From Paracoccus sp. (in: a-proteobacteria) (GTDB lineage: Bacteria; Pseudomonadota; Alphaproteobacteria; Rhodobacterales; Rhodobacteraceae), in contig JAUNTZ010000009.1 in the NCBI GenBank assembly GCA_030538425.1, positions 1 to 64,000 on the forward strand: DNA of 64,000 nucleotides. Direction: 5' to 3'. This document shows positions 1 through 7,630 of the stretch, one piece after another (position 1 is the first letter of the stretch; each line of letters opens with the position of its first letter). The translations under genes and the position numbers were made by a program. Below the pieces are notes generated by a model. That model searched no databases. It was not told where the DNA came from and was given only the letters and a program-made list of their open reading frames with translations.

Positions 1-436
1 CCTCATGCGCGCCCTTGTTGCCCGCCTCCATCACGCCGGGGCCGCCGCCGGTGCAAATGACATAATCGCGGCCATAGCTGGCCAGGCTCCGCTCGGTCAT
101 AATCCGCGCGAATTCCTCGGCCTGGGTGTAGTATTTCGACAAAGCGCCAAGCGTGGGCGTGCGCGCGCTGTCGGCATGTTCGGGCGCGGGGATCCGCGCG
201 CCGCCGAACATCACCACCGTCGATTCGATCCCGCGTTCGTCAAGGATCATCTGCGGCTTGAGCAGTTCCAGCTGAATCCGCACCGGCCGCAATTCGCGCC
301 GCAGCAGGAAATCGGTGTCGGTATAGGCCAGCCGATAGGCGGGGTTGCGCGTCTGCGGGGTGTCGGGCGTGGTCTGCGCCTCGGCGGCGTCTTCGGCGCT
401 GTGGCGGAACGGGTGGGCGCGTTCTTCTTCGCTCAT
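1..436 (-). CDS. LOG-family (lysine decarboxylase-like) Rossmann protein, partial
   Basis: Minus-strand gene running off the left edge; 145 codons are present from an ATG at 436-434. The product begins MSEEERAHPFRHSAEDA and near the window edge carries CTGGGPGVMEAGNKGA, the nucleotide-binding GGGxGxME motif of the LOG family (TIGR00730 and relatives). Family members are phosphoribohydrolases that release free-base cytokinins from nucleoside monophosphates, or act on related nucleotides; the physiological substrate in bacteria is usually unknown. The long N-terminal extension before the Rossmann core suggests the larger bacterial LOG subtype. It is divergent from dapD, with a 93-bp gap holding both promoters. 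The C-terminal half is outside the window, so intactness cannot be judged. Confidence 0.85.
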   Translation of the reverse strand, partial: MSEEERAHPFRHSAEDAAEAQTTPDTPQTRNPAYRLAYTDTDFLLRRELRPVRIQLELLKPQMILDERGIESTVVMFGGARIPAPEHADSARTPTLGALSKYYTQAEEFARIMTERSLASYGRDYVICTGGGPGVMEAGNKGAHE

Positions 437-529
437 GTCAACCTCTGGATGGGCGCGGCGCGTTGCGCACCGCTTTGCCCCCGCTTATAGGCTGTGATCA
501 TTAATATCCAGTCAACGAGAGGCCAGGAC

Positions 530-1354
530 ATGACCAACGCCGCGCTTGAAGCCGCCATCGAGGCCGCATGGGACGCCCGCGACCAGATCACCCCCGCCAC
601 CACCGGCGAGACCCGCGAGGCGATCGAGGCCACGCTGAACGCGCTTGACGCGGGCAGCCTGCGGGTCGCGGAAAAGCGCGGGGCCGACTGGCATGTGAAC
701 CAATGGGCGAAAAAGGCGGTGCTGTTGGGGTTCCGGCTCAAGGACATGGAGATGCACTCAGGCGGCCCGCAGGGCGGCGGCTGGTGGGACAAGGTGGACA
801 GCAAATTCGCGGGCTGGGGCGAAAGCCAATGGCGAGAGGCCGGATTCCGCGCCGTGCCGAATGCGGTCGTGCGCCGCAGCGCCTATATCGCCAAGGGCGT
901 GGTGCTGATGCCGTCTTTCGTGAACCTTGGCGCCTATGTGGACGAAGGCACGATGGTGGACACCTGGGCCACGGTCGGCTCCTGCGCGCAGATCGGCAAG
1001 AACGTGCATCTGTCGGGCGGCGTCGGCATCGGCGGCGTGCTGGAGCCGATGCAGGCCGGCCCCACGATTATTGAGGATAACTGCTTTATCGGCGCGCGTT
1101 CCGAGGTGGTCGAAGGCGTGATCGTCCGCGAAGGCTCGGTCCTTGGCATGGGCGTGTTCATCGGCCAATCGACCAAGATCCTTGACCGCGAAACCGGTGA
1201 GGTCATGTATGGCGAGGTTCCCGCCGGTTCGGTCGTGGTCGCGGGCTCGATGCCGTCCAAAAACGGCGTGCATCTTTACTGCGCGGTGATCGTGAAGCGG
1301 GTGGATGAAAAGACCCGCTCAAAAACCTCGATCAACGAGTTGCTGCGCGACTAA
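530..1354 (+). CDS. dapD: 2,3,4,5-tetrahydropyridine-2,6-dicarboxylate N-succinyltransferase
   Basis: A 274-aa protein, the usual DapD length. It transfers succinyl from succinyl-CoA to tetrahydrodipicolinate in the succinylase branch of lysine/meso-diaminopimelate synthesis, in the cytoplasm. The sequence shows the N-terminal helical domain ([17 protein letters not shown]) and a left-handed beta-helix of hexapeptide repeats ([39 protein letters not shown]). An upstream in-frame start exists, but the ATG at 530 has a purine-rich AGAGG 9-14 nt upstream and matches the family N-terminus ([17 protein letters not shown]). The stop overlaps the convergent GNAT gene by 4 bp. No dapE or dapC neighbour is visible. 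Confidence 0.96.
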   Translation: MTNAALEAAIEAAWDARDQITPATTGETREAIEATLNALDAGSLRVAEKRGADWHVNQWAKKAVLLGFRLKDMEMHSGGPQGGGWWDKVDSKFAGWGESQWREAGFRAVPNAVVRRSAYIAKGVVLMPSFVNLGAYVDEGTMVDTWATVGSCAQIGKNVHLSGGVGIGGVLEPMQAGPTIIEDNCFIGARSEVVEGVIVREGSVLGMGVFIGQSTKILDRETGEVMYGEVPAGSVVVAGSMPSKNGVHLYCAVIVKRVDEKTRSKTSINELLRD

Positions 1355-1827
1355 AGCGGTTTACTGAAGAACACCCGGCGGAACCCGTCCTCAATGCGGG
1401 TTTCGCCCTGAATATAGCCAAGCCTTTGGTAAAGCGCGATATTCCGCGCCATCGCGGCATTGGTATAAAGCCGGATCTCGGCCAGGCCCTGCGCCCGCGC
1501 GCGCGCTTCGGCAAAACCGATCAGCGCGCGGCCAAGCCCCTGCCCCGCCGCCTTGGGCGCAACCGCGACATTCTCCAAAAGCATTGCGCCGGGCTGCGCA
1601 CGGCAGACCACAAAGCCTAGCACGGGGCGGCCTGTCACAAACACCTCACCCGCCGCGATCAGCGCCGCATAATCAGCATCCATCGGCGCGGGCCGCTGCC
1701 CAATCTCCGCGACATAAGGCGCATAGGCGGCTGCGGCAATCGCCCTGACCGCGTCCAGATCCCGGGTCATGGCAAGGCGCGGGCCTGCCAGTCTTTTGTC
1801 CTTAAATATCCCCGCCGGAGGCGTCAT
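1351..1827 (-). CDS. GNAT-family N-acetyltransferase
   Basis: Up to 158 aa. The acetyl-CoA-binding region reads [21 protein letters not shown], the classic Q/RxxGxG/A motif A of GNAT enzymes, followed by the C-terminal [19 protein letters not shown] motif. Substrate unknown; members acetylate small-molecule amines or protein N-termini. The start is ambiguous. The ATG at 1827 overlaps the lacI stop as ATGA, suggesting translational coupling, but codons 2-13 ([12 protein letters not shown]) are then encoded by the dispersed 32-bp element at 1791-1822. The next ATG at 1770 ([16 protein letters not shown]) would skip it but removes the first beta strand typical of the fold. Convergent with dapD. 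Confidence 0.85.
   Translation of the reverse strand: MTPPAGIFKDKRLAGPRLAMTRDLDAVRAIAAAAYAPYVAEIGQRPAPMDADYAALIAAGEVFVTGRPVLGFVVCRAQPGAMLLENVAVAPKAAGQGLGRALIGFAEARARAQGLAEIRLYTNAAMARNIALYQRLGYIQGETRIEDGFRRVFFSKPL
1791..1822 (-). repeat. Dispersed 32-bp element, copy 1
   Basis: Minus-strand copy of the short element that begins GCCTCCGGCGGGGATATTT and ends GGACAAAAGAC. It lies 1 bp beyond the lacI stop codon, in lacI sense orientation. Five other copies lie at 26467, 30095, 48752, 48918 and 52200. This copy differs by having AA where most have GG after ATATTT, and it falls inside the possible N-terminal coding part of the GNAT gene. Confidence 0.9.
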
Positions 1828-2855
1828 CCACCCGCGCGGGTTTTGCGGATCGTGTCGCCGGGGATAAAACTCGGGGTCAGCGACAGCACCCCGCCCTCGG
1901 GTCGCGCATCCTTGCCCGCCACGATCCGCGCCGCCCGCCGACCGATCTCAACCCTCCGCGCGTCGGTCGTCGCCAGCCGCACCGGCAAGCCGTCCAGCAG
2001 ATCAACGCCGTTAAAGCCCGCAAGCCCCAGCTTTTCGGGGATGTCATAGCCCTGTTCCAGACAGTAAAGCAGCCCGCCCGCGCCGATCATATCATTGGAA
2101 TAATACAGAAAATCCAGATCCGGCTGGCGCGAGAGGATGCGCTGCGTCAGCTCTCGGCCTTTGCCCAGGGATGAGCCGCCCTGATAATATTCACGCGCGA
2201 CCAGTTGCAGCCCGGCCTCAGACAGCGCCGCCTCAAACCCGTCCAGCCGCTTTTTCGCGCGGTGATCCTCGGGCATATGGGTGCCGATGAAGCCGATCCG
2301 CCGATAGCCCGCCGTGACGATCGCCGCCGCCATCTCGCGCCCCGCCGCGTCATGGGAAATGCCGACCACCGTGTCGATCCCGGCGCCGTCGGCATCCATG
2401 ATCTCAACCACCGGCACCGCCGCACCCTCCAGCATCGCGCGCGCCGCCCGGCTATGCTCCAACCCCGCCAGAATCACCCCCGAGGGCCGCCAGGACAGCA
2501 TGTCATAAAGCACGCTTTCCTCACGCGCGGGCGAATAATGCGTCACGCCGACCACGGGTTGCAGCCCGGTATCGTCGAGCTCCGCCGAGATCCCCGACAG
2601 CACATCGGGAAACACCAGATTGGAGAGCGAGGGGATCACCACCGCGACCAGATTGACCCGCTGCGAGGCCAGCCCTCCGGCGATGCGGTTGGGCACATAG
2701 CCCAGCGTTTTCGCCGCGGTCAGCACCTTTTCGCGCGTCGCCGCCGAGACATCGCCTCGGTTGCGCAGCACCCGGCTGACGGTCATTTCCGAGACCCCCG
2801 ACGCCTCCGAGACATCGCGCAGGGTAAGGGGTCGGCGTTTCTTGCGTTCGGGCAT
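1824..2855 (-). CDS. LacI-family transcriptional regulator (GntR gluconate-repressor-like)
   Basis: 343 aa from the ATG at 2855 (MPERKKRRPLTLRDVSEASG); an ORF extension upstream to 2927 lacks family similarity. The N-terminal LacI helix-turn-helix is clear (TLRDVSEASGVSEMTVSRVL, then VLTAAKTLGYVPNRIAGGLA for the hinge helix). The rest is a periplasmic-binding-protein-like effector domain (VVIPSLSNLVFPDVLSGI, GFIGTHMPEDHRAKKRLDGF, GLAGFNGVDLLDGLPVRL). The overall pattern resembles gluconate-operon repressors, but no sugar genes adjoin it here, so the target is unknown. It is divergent from tRNA-Arg, and its stop overlaps the next gene's ATG. Confidence 0.9.
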   Translation of the reverse strand: MPERKKRRPLTLRDVSEASGVSEMTVSRVLRNRGDVSAATREKVLTAAKTLGYVPNRIAGGLASQRVNLVAVVIPSLSNLVFPDVLSGISAELDDTGLQPVVGVTHYSPAREESVLYDMLSWRPSGVILAGLEHSRAARAMLEGAAVPVVEIMDADGAGIDTVVGISHDAAGREMAAAIVTAGYRRIGFIGTHMPEDHRAKKRLDGFEAALSEAGLQLVAREYYQGGSSLGKGRELTQRILSRQPDLDFLYYSNDMIGAGGLLYCLEQGYDIPEKLGLAGFNGVDLLDGLPVRLATTDARRVEIGRRAARIVAGKDARPEGGVLSLTPSFIPGDTIRKTRAGG

Positions 2856-2949
2856 GATGGCGGGCCTTGGCGTTTTCGAATTGTTAGCGCCGAACAGCCG
2901 CCACGGCAACCTTGCCAAACCCGCCAATCCAAGCGAAACAGAGCGAGGC

Positions 2950-3026
2950 GGCCCCGTGGCTCAACTGGATAGAGCAGCCCCCTCCTAAGGGGCAGGTTGC
3001 GTGTTCGAATCACGCCGGGGTCACCA
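2950..3026 (+). tRNA. tRNA-Arg (anticodon CCT)
   Basis: A full cloverleaf can be drawn. The acceptor stem pairs GGCCCCG (2950-2956) with CGGGGTC (3016-3022), with discriminator A and encoded CCA at 3024-3026. The anticodon stem is GCCCC/GGGGC around loop CTCCTAA, giving anticodon CCT for AGG codons. The T arm is GCGTG-TTCGAAT-CACGC. The accessory segment with the CRISPR locus starts immediately 3' of this tRNA, a common position for integrated DNA. I found no second copy of the tRNA 3' end to serve as attR. Confidence 0.96.
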
Positions 3027-3197
3027 TTTCCGCGCCTAACGGGGTTATCGGATGCGCATGCGGTCGGGCTGGGGAGGACTGGCGGAGGGTTAATAGGGTT
3101 AGCTTCCTTTCGCCGGTCAGGATTCTTACGGAATATGAAGTGGCGCTGATCAGAGGGGCTGAAATTTTACGGCAGAGTCACTATTCAGAGCTTTAAG

Positions 3198-3596
3198 ATG
3201 GCGAAGAAAGTAAAAATTGGTGATGTGATTCAGATATTGACCTCATAAGGTGTAGCATATGCTCAGGTCACGCACAGGCATCAGCAATACGGCACACTCC
3301 TCCCGGTTCTTAGCGGATTTTATGATAAAGCGCCCGCTGGTTTCTCGCTGCTGGTGAGCTCAAGCCCGCAGTTTCAAGCATTTTTTCCGGCGCAATCGGC
3401 GGTTAACCAGGGGCTTCTATCTGTTGTGTCGAGCGTTCCCGTCGCTGAGCAGAACAAGAAATTCCCCACGTTCAGATCGATTGTTATCGGTAAGAATGGA
3501 CAGCGCGGTCCATGGTGGATTTGGGATGGTGAAACCGAAAAAGTGCTGGACCGCCCTCTGCTGGAGGCAGAGAAGAAATACCCCGCTCGGGCATAA
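3198..3596 (+). pseudogene. Imm26-like immunity protein, interrupted by one in-frame TAA
   Basis: Reading from the ATG at 3198 gives MAKKVKIGDVIQILTS, a TAA stop at 3246-3248, then the same frame continues for 115 codons to a TAA at 3594-3596. The continuation includes GVAYAQVTHRHQQYG, VLSGFYDKAP, PTFRSIVIGKNGQRGPWWIW and DGETEKVLDRPLLE. The layout (xxGDVxxI start, YGxLxxV, PxFRxxI..WWIWDG, K/RYP near the end) resembles immunity protein 26 from polymorphic toxin systems. That assignment is from memory of the family, not a search. GC is lower than flanking core genes. No toxin partner is visible. One point mutation would restore the frame, so the inactivation looks recent, or the downstream GTG at 3354 could start a shorter product. 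Confidence 0.55.
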
Positions 3597-3904
3597 TCAG
3601 CACTCCACTTCTTGTTGAAAGAATTGAAAAGGGATACCGCCCAGAGACACATGATATTTGAGCTTGTCATGCGTCTTTATCGCTATTGCGCCTGATGCCG
3701 TGGCATTCGAGCTGCGCAGATTTATATCGAGACCCTGAGAGCCTTGGCCCTGGATCTCTCGCCGCGTAGTAGCGGCAAGGCGTCAGGGTTTATGATACGC
3801 AAAATGACAAGCGGCGCGTTGATCTGCATGGGCGCACAGCAAGGAACCGCAGCCGGACCAGAGTGACATCTGGCGTTGGAACTGGCGTGGCAGACCTTGC
3901 AAAT
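3597..3904. other. Non-coding stretch between the Imm26-like pseudogene and the tracrRNA
   Basis: No ORF with recognisable product on either strand. Base composition is mixed and less GC-rich than the core. There is an imperfect inverted pair around ACCCTGA at 3732 and TCAGGGT near 3783, but nothing that supports a gene call. It may contain remnants of whatever DNA accompanied the immunity gene. Confidence 0.5.
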
Positions 3905-3985
3905 GGAAACACGGGCCGTAGCCCGTGCTTCGATGTGGTGCTCTGTCGAGCTTGTTAGCCACTCGACCGCGTTACTCTGAATGTT
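3905..3985 (-). ncRNA. Type II-C tracrRNA
   Basis: Transcribed leftwards, away from cas9. The anti-repeat (3952-3983) contains CATTCAGAG, an extra T, and AACGCGGTC: two 9-bp blocks perfectly complementary to nucleotides 20-28 and 11-19 of the CRISPR repeat read on the minus strand. After a G:G mismatch, GAGTGGCTAAC makes the lower stem with repeat nucleotides 1-9 (with wobble pairs and one bulge). Next comes the nexus hairpin GCTC-GACA-GAGC (3940-3951), then CACGGGC-TACG-GCCCGTG (3910-3927), a 7-bp stem capped by a stable cUACGg (UNCG-type) tetraloop followed by TTT. This is the expected anti-repeat, nexus, terminator order. Ends are inferred, not mapped. Confidence 0.85.
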
Positions 3986-3990
3986 CTTTC

Positions 3991-4019
3991 CGTAAACAAC
4001 GGTTCGGCGCTCTGGTCAA
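3991..4019 (-). promoter_or_regulatory. Candidate sigma70-type promoter for the tracrRNA
   Basis: On the minus strand TTGACC (4014-4019) is followed by a 17-nt spacer and TTTACG (3991-3996). Transcription would start about 7 nt downstream, near 3984, exactly at the beginning of the anti-repeat. The -35 box is good (5/6), the -10 box is weak, so the call leans on position. Confidence 0.5.
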
Positions 4020-4357
4020 GCACAATGTTCGTTATCAGAAACGCAGTCCAGTAGGAATTCAACAGCACTGCCGGGACGTGAAACAAAGTTCATTGAGCCT
4101 CGGAAGGTATTGAGATGTCCGCCCGGGTGTGGACCCAGGGCTTGTTCTCTCTTGGGGGCGATGCTACTTCTCAGTTGGCAAACTATTGAAAGCAAATCCT
4201 CGGGGTGGACCGGGCGACACCGTCTTGACGAGAGTTAGGACAGGCTGAGTCTATCAGAGCCAGCTCTCCACGCAACACTTATTTTCCTCAACAGCACTAT
4301 TTTTTTGACCCTATGCCGCTACCCTACCGCTAACGCTCCAAGACCAAGGACACCGCC
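4020..4357. other. Intergenic region between the tracrRNA and cas9
   Basis: About 340 bp with no supported ORF; short ORFs here have no family features. It must carry the cas9 promoter. A TTGACC at 4310-4315 with a GC-rich, weakly matching downstream hexamer is the best visible candidate about 40 bp before the cas9 ATG. The middle part (4085-4270) shows nothing recognisable. Confidence 0.45.
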
Positions 4358-7300
4358 ATGCTCACGCGCCTCGCCCTCGACTTCGGGACCTCATCCATCG
4401 GCTGGATTCTCTACGAAATCGTCGACGGTCGCCCCGTGCGCATCATCGACGGCGGCGTGCGGATTTTTGGCGATGGGCGCGAGGCGAAAACCGGGCAGTC
4501 GCTTGCCGTCGGGCGGCGCAATGCGCGCGCTATGCGGCGGCGGCGCGACCGTTACCTGCGCCGCCGGACCATGCTTATGAAGCGCATGGCCGAGGCCGGG
4601 CTGATGCCGCAAGATCCAGATGAAGCGGCGGCGCTGACCGCGCTTGATCCCTATGCGCTGCGGGCTGCCGGGCTGGATCAGGCGCTGCCCCTGCCCCATC
4701 TGGGACGCGCTCTGTTCCATTTGAACCAGCGGCGCGGTTTCAAGTCGAACCGCCGCACGGATAAGGGCAATAACGAAGGCGGGCTGATCGCGGATGGCTC
4801 GGCCCGGCTGGATCAGGCCATGATGGCGGCGGGCGCGCGCAGCTATGGCGAGTTCCTGCACAAACGCCGTGCCAGTGCGGATGACGCCCGCGCGGTGCCC
4901 TCGGTCCGCACGCGCATCAACCCGCATATGACCGGCGAGGATGGTAAAGAAACGCCGGGTTACGATTTCTATCCCGACCGCCGCCATCTGGAGGAAGAGT
5001 TCCACAAGATCTGGCAGGCGCAGGCCCCGCATCACCCTGAACTGACCGAGGAGCTGCGCGACCAGATTTTCGAGACGATCTTTTATCAGCGCCCACTGAA
5101 AGCCCCCGCCATCGGGCGGTGCCTGTTCCTGCCTGAACGCCGCTTGCCAAAGGCCCATCCGCTGACCCAACAGCGAACGATGTATGAGACCGTGAACATG
5201 CTGCGCGTCACCGCGCCCGGTCAGCCCAAGCGCCGCCTGACCCGCGAGGAGCGCGACAAGATCATCACCGCGCTGAACGGCAAGGCCCCTGCCAAAAGCC
5301 CCGGAGCGAACAAGCTGACGCTGGTTGCGCTGAAAAAGGTGATCAAGCTGCGCCCGGATGAAAGCTTCTCTCTGGAAACGGCGATGCGCGATGCGATTGC
5401 CTGCGATCCGGTTCGGATGAGCCTCGCCCATCCTGACCGCTACGGCCCCGGCTGGTCCACGCTCAACCCCGATCAGCAATGGGAGATCATCCAGCAGCTG
5501 CGCGATGAACAGGACGGCGAAAAACTGGTTAATTGGCTGATGGATCACACCGGCTTTGACCGGGACCGCGCCCGCGCCATCGCTGACGCGCCCCTGCCCG
5601 AAGGGTTCGGGCGTCTGGGCGAGACCGCCACGCGCCGCATCCTTGCCGCGCTGATCGGTGGCACGGCGGATCAAGAGGTTGCCACCTATAATGAGGCCGT
5701 GGAATTTTGCGGCTGGAACCATTCGCATCTGGCCACCGGCGAGGTGCTGGACCGCCTGCCCTATTACGGGCAGATCCTTGACCGTCATGTCCTGCCCGGC
5801 ACGGGCGAGGAAAGCGATGATGATGTGACTCGTTTCGGTCGTATCACCAACCCGACGGTGCATATCGGCCTTGGCCAGATCCGGCGGCTTGTGAACCGGA
5901 TTATCGACATTTATGGCCGTCCTTATCAGATCGTTCTGGAGCTCTCCCGCGAGTTGAAAATGAGCGAGGATCAAAAGCGTGAACTGGCGCAAAGAAATGC
6001 CAGGAACCGGCGGAAAGCGGAAGAGCGCAGTGAAAAGCTGATTGAGTGCTTGGAGGTTGAGAATAACGGCCGCAATCGCGCCATTTTGCGGGTCTGGGAA
6101 GAGTCCTCGACCGATCCGCTAAAGCGCTTTTGCCCTTATACCGGCGCGACAATTTCTCCCGCGATGCTGTTCGATGGCAGTTGCGATATCGACCATATCC
6201 TGCCCTATTCCCGCACATTGGATGACAGTTTCAACAATCGCACCATCTGCCTCAAATCCGCGAACCGAGAGAAACGCAATAAAACCCCTTGGGAGGCATG
6301 GGGCGGAACATCGAAATGGCCAGCTATCGAAGCCAATCTGAAAAACCTGCCCGATGGCAAACGCTGGCGCTTTCAGCCAGATGCAATGGAGAAATTCGAG
6401 GGCGAGCGTGATTTCACCGCTCGCGCACTGGTCGATACGCAATATCTGTCGCGGCTGGCGCGTGAATATCTGGAAAGCCTTTATGCCGATGCATTGCATG
6501 AAGGCCGCCGTCCGATCTGGGTCATCGCGGGCAAGCTGACCGAATTGCTGCGCCGTCATTGGGGGTTGAACAGCCTGCTGCCCGATGCCCATCGCGGCAC
6601 GTCAAAGGCCAAGAACCGGCAGGACCATCGCCATCACATGATCGACGCCGCCGTGATCGGCGCAACCGATCAAAGCATGGTCAAGCGCATCGCCGAGATC
6701 GCCAAGGCCAATGTCGAGAACGGGCTGGAGGAGCTGGCAGGCTCGATCCCGCCGCCATGGGACGGCTTCCGCGACGCGCTCAAGGCGCAGCTTGATCGGA
6801 CTGTGGTCAGCCACCGCGCCGATCATGGTCGCATCGACCCGCAGGCGAAACAGCAGGGGCGCGACTCGACCGCCGGGCAGCTGCATAATGACACCGCCTA
6901 CGGGTTGACGGATGAAACGGCCCGGGGCGTGCCTCTGGTCGTCACGCGCAAACCCTTTGACAGCCTGACCCCGGCCATGGTCGAGAAAATCCGTGACCCC
7001 TATCTGGCTGGGCTTCTGGCGCCAGCAATCAGGGATAAAAGCGGCAATGAATTGCAAGCCGCGCTGACAGCCTTTCGTGAGCGGCCCGGCCCTTATCACC
7101 GCATCCGTCATCTGCGCATTATCGAACCTGTCGATGTCATTAAAATTCGCGACCGGCACGGCCGCGCCTATAAGGGCTATAAAGGCGACAGCAATCAACG
7201 CTATGAAGTTTGGCGAATGCCCGACGGCAAACCCGTCCATCATGTCATCTCGACCTTCGACGCCCATCAGCCCGGCGAAACGAAACCGCACCCGGCGGCA

Positions 7301-7564
7301 AAACGATTAATGCGTTTGCATAAGGGCGATATGGTCAAGCTGGATAGCAAAAAGTTCGGCCCGGTCGTCGCGGTGGTGGTCAAATTCGATGCGAATGGCG
7401 GCATCACCCTCGTTCCCCATAACGAAAGCAATGCCGATCAACGCTATCGCCGCGATAAAGAGGATGTTTTCATCCGTCTAAATCCCGGCAGCCTGATAAA
7501 ATCCGGCGCGCAACGTGTGATTGTCGATGAAATCGGCCGCATTCGCGATTCGGGCGCGGCCTGA
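4358..7564 (+). CDS. cas9: CRISPR-associated endonuclease Cas9, type II-C
   Basis: 1068 aa, the compact size typical of subtype II-C. It is an RNA-guided double-strand DNA nuclease working with crRNA and tracrRNA. Visible in order: RuvC-I LALDFGTSSIGW (Asp8); Arg-rich bridge helix, about residues 50-75 (RRNARAMRRRRDRYLRRR); RuvC-II YQIVLELSRELK (Glu528); HNH SCDIDHILPYS (Asp612, His613) with Asn636 in KSANREK; RuvC-III DHRHHMIDAAVIG (His760, Asp763); and a C-terminal PAM-interacting region. All catalytic positions expected from SpCas9 alignment (D10, E762, D839/H840, N863, H983, D986) are kept. It starts at the first ATG, 7 residues before Asp8. cas1 follows after 66 bp. There is no cas4 or csn2, which fits II-C. 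The PAM cannot be read from sequence. Confidence 0.97.
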   Translation: MLTRLALDFGTSSIGWILYEIVDGRPVRIIDGGVRIFGDGREAKTGQSLAVGRRNARAMRRRRDRYLRRRTMLMKRMAEAGLMPQDPDEAAALTALDPYALRAAGLDQALPLPHLGRALFHLNQRRGFKSNRRTDKGNNEGGLIADGSARLDQAMMAAGARSYGEFLHKRRASADDARAVPSVRTRINPHMTGEDGKETPGYDFYPDRRHLEEEFHKIWQAQAPHHPELTEELRDQIFETIFYQRPLKAPAIGRCLFLPERRLPKAHPLTQQRTMYETVNMLRVTAPGQPKRRLTREERDKIITALNGKAPAKSPGANKLTLVALKKVIKLRPDESFSLETAMRDAIACDPVRMSLAHPDRYGPGWSTLNPDQQWEIIQQLRDEQDGEKLVNWLMDHTGFDRDRARAIADAPLPEGFGRLGETATRRILAALIGGTADQEVATYNEAVEFCGWNHSHLATGEVLDRLPYYGQILDRHVLPGTGEESDDDVTRFGRITNPTVHIGLGQIRRLVNRIIDIYGRPYQIVLELSRELKMSEDQKRELAQRNARNRRKAEERSEKLIECLEVENNGRNRAILRVWEESSTDPLKRFCPYTGATISPAMLFDGSCDIDHILPYSRTLDDSFNNRTICLKSANREKRNKTPWEAWGGTSKWPAIEANLKNLPDGKRWRFQPDAMEKFEGERDFTARALVDTQYLSRLAREYLESLYADALHEGRRPIWVIAGKLTELLRRHWGLNSLLPDAHRGTSKAKNRQDHRHHMIDAAVIGATDQSMVKRIAEIAKANVENGLEELAGSIPPPWDGFRDALKAQLDRTVVSHRADHGRIDPQAKQQGRDSTAGQLHNDTAYGLTDETARGVPLVVTRKPFDSLTPAMVEKIRDPYLAGLLAPAIRDKSGNELQAALTAFRERPGPYHRIRHLRIIEPVDVIKIRDRHGRAYKGYKGDSNQRYEVWRMPDGKPVHHVISTFDAHQPGETKPHPAAKRLMRLHKGDMVKLDSKKFGPVVAVVVKFDANGGITLVPHNESNADQRYRRDKEDVFIRLNPGSLIKSGAQRVIVDEIGRIRDSGAA

Positions 7565-7588
7565 AAAATCCTTTGTTACGAATCACTT

Positions 7589-7620
7589 GGCGCGTTAACA
7601 TTTATTGATGTTTTCGCGCC
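7589..7620. promoter_or_regulatory. Dyad symmetry between cas9 and cas1
   Basis: GGCGCG-TT-AACAT (7589-7601), loop TTATTG, ATGTT-TT-CGCGCC (7608-7620). This gives 11 base pairs around a 2x2 T/T internal loop. It lies 25 bp after the cas9 stop and ends 10 bp before the TTG start of cas1. It has no T-tract after it on the plus strand, so it is not a standard terminator. It could be an operator, an RNA processing or stability element, or a structure that limits cas1 translation. Confidence 0.55.
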
Positions 7621-7630
7621 GGGTGTTCTA

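Noticed and set aside
3246..3248. TAA in the Imm26-like frame as a recoding event
   Set aside because: TAA is not used for selenocysteine, and no frameshift or readthrough signal is evident; a simple nonsense mutation is more likely.
4391..5992. 533-aa open frame antisense to cas9
   Set aside because: It is a GC-driven shadow of the cas9 reading frame with no family motifs; cas9 explains the conservation.
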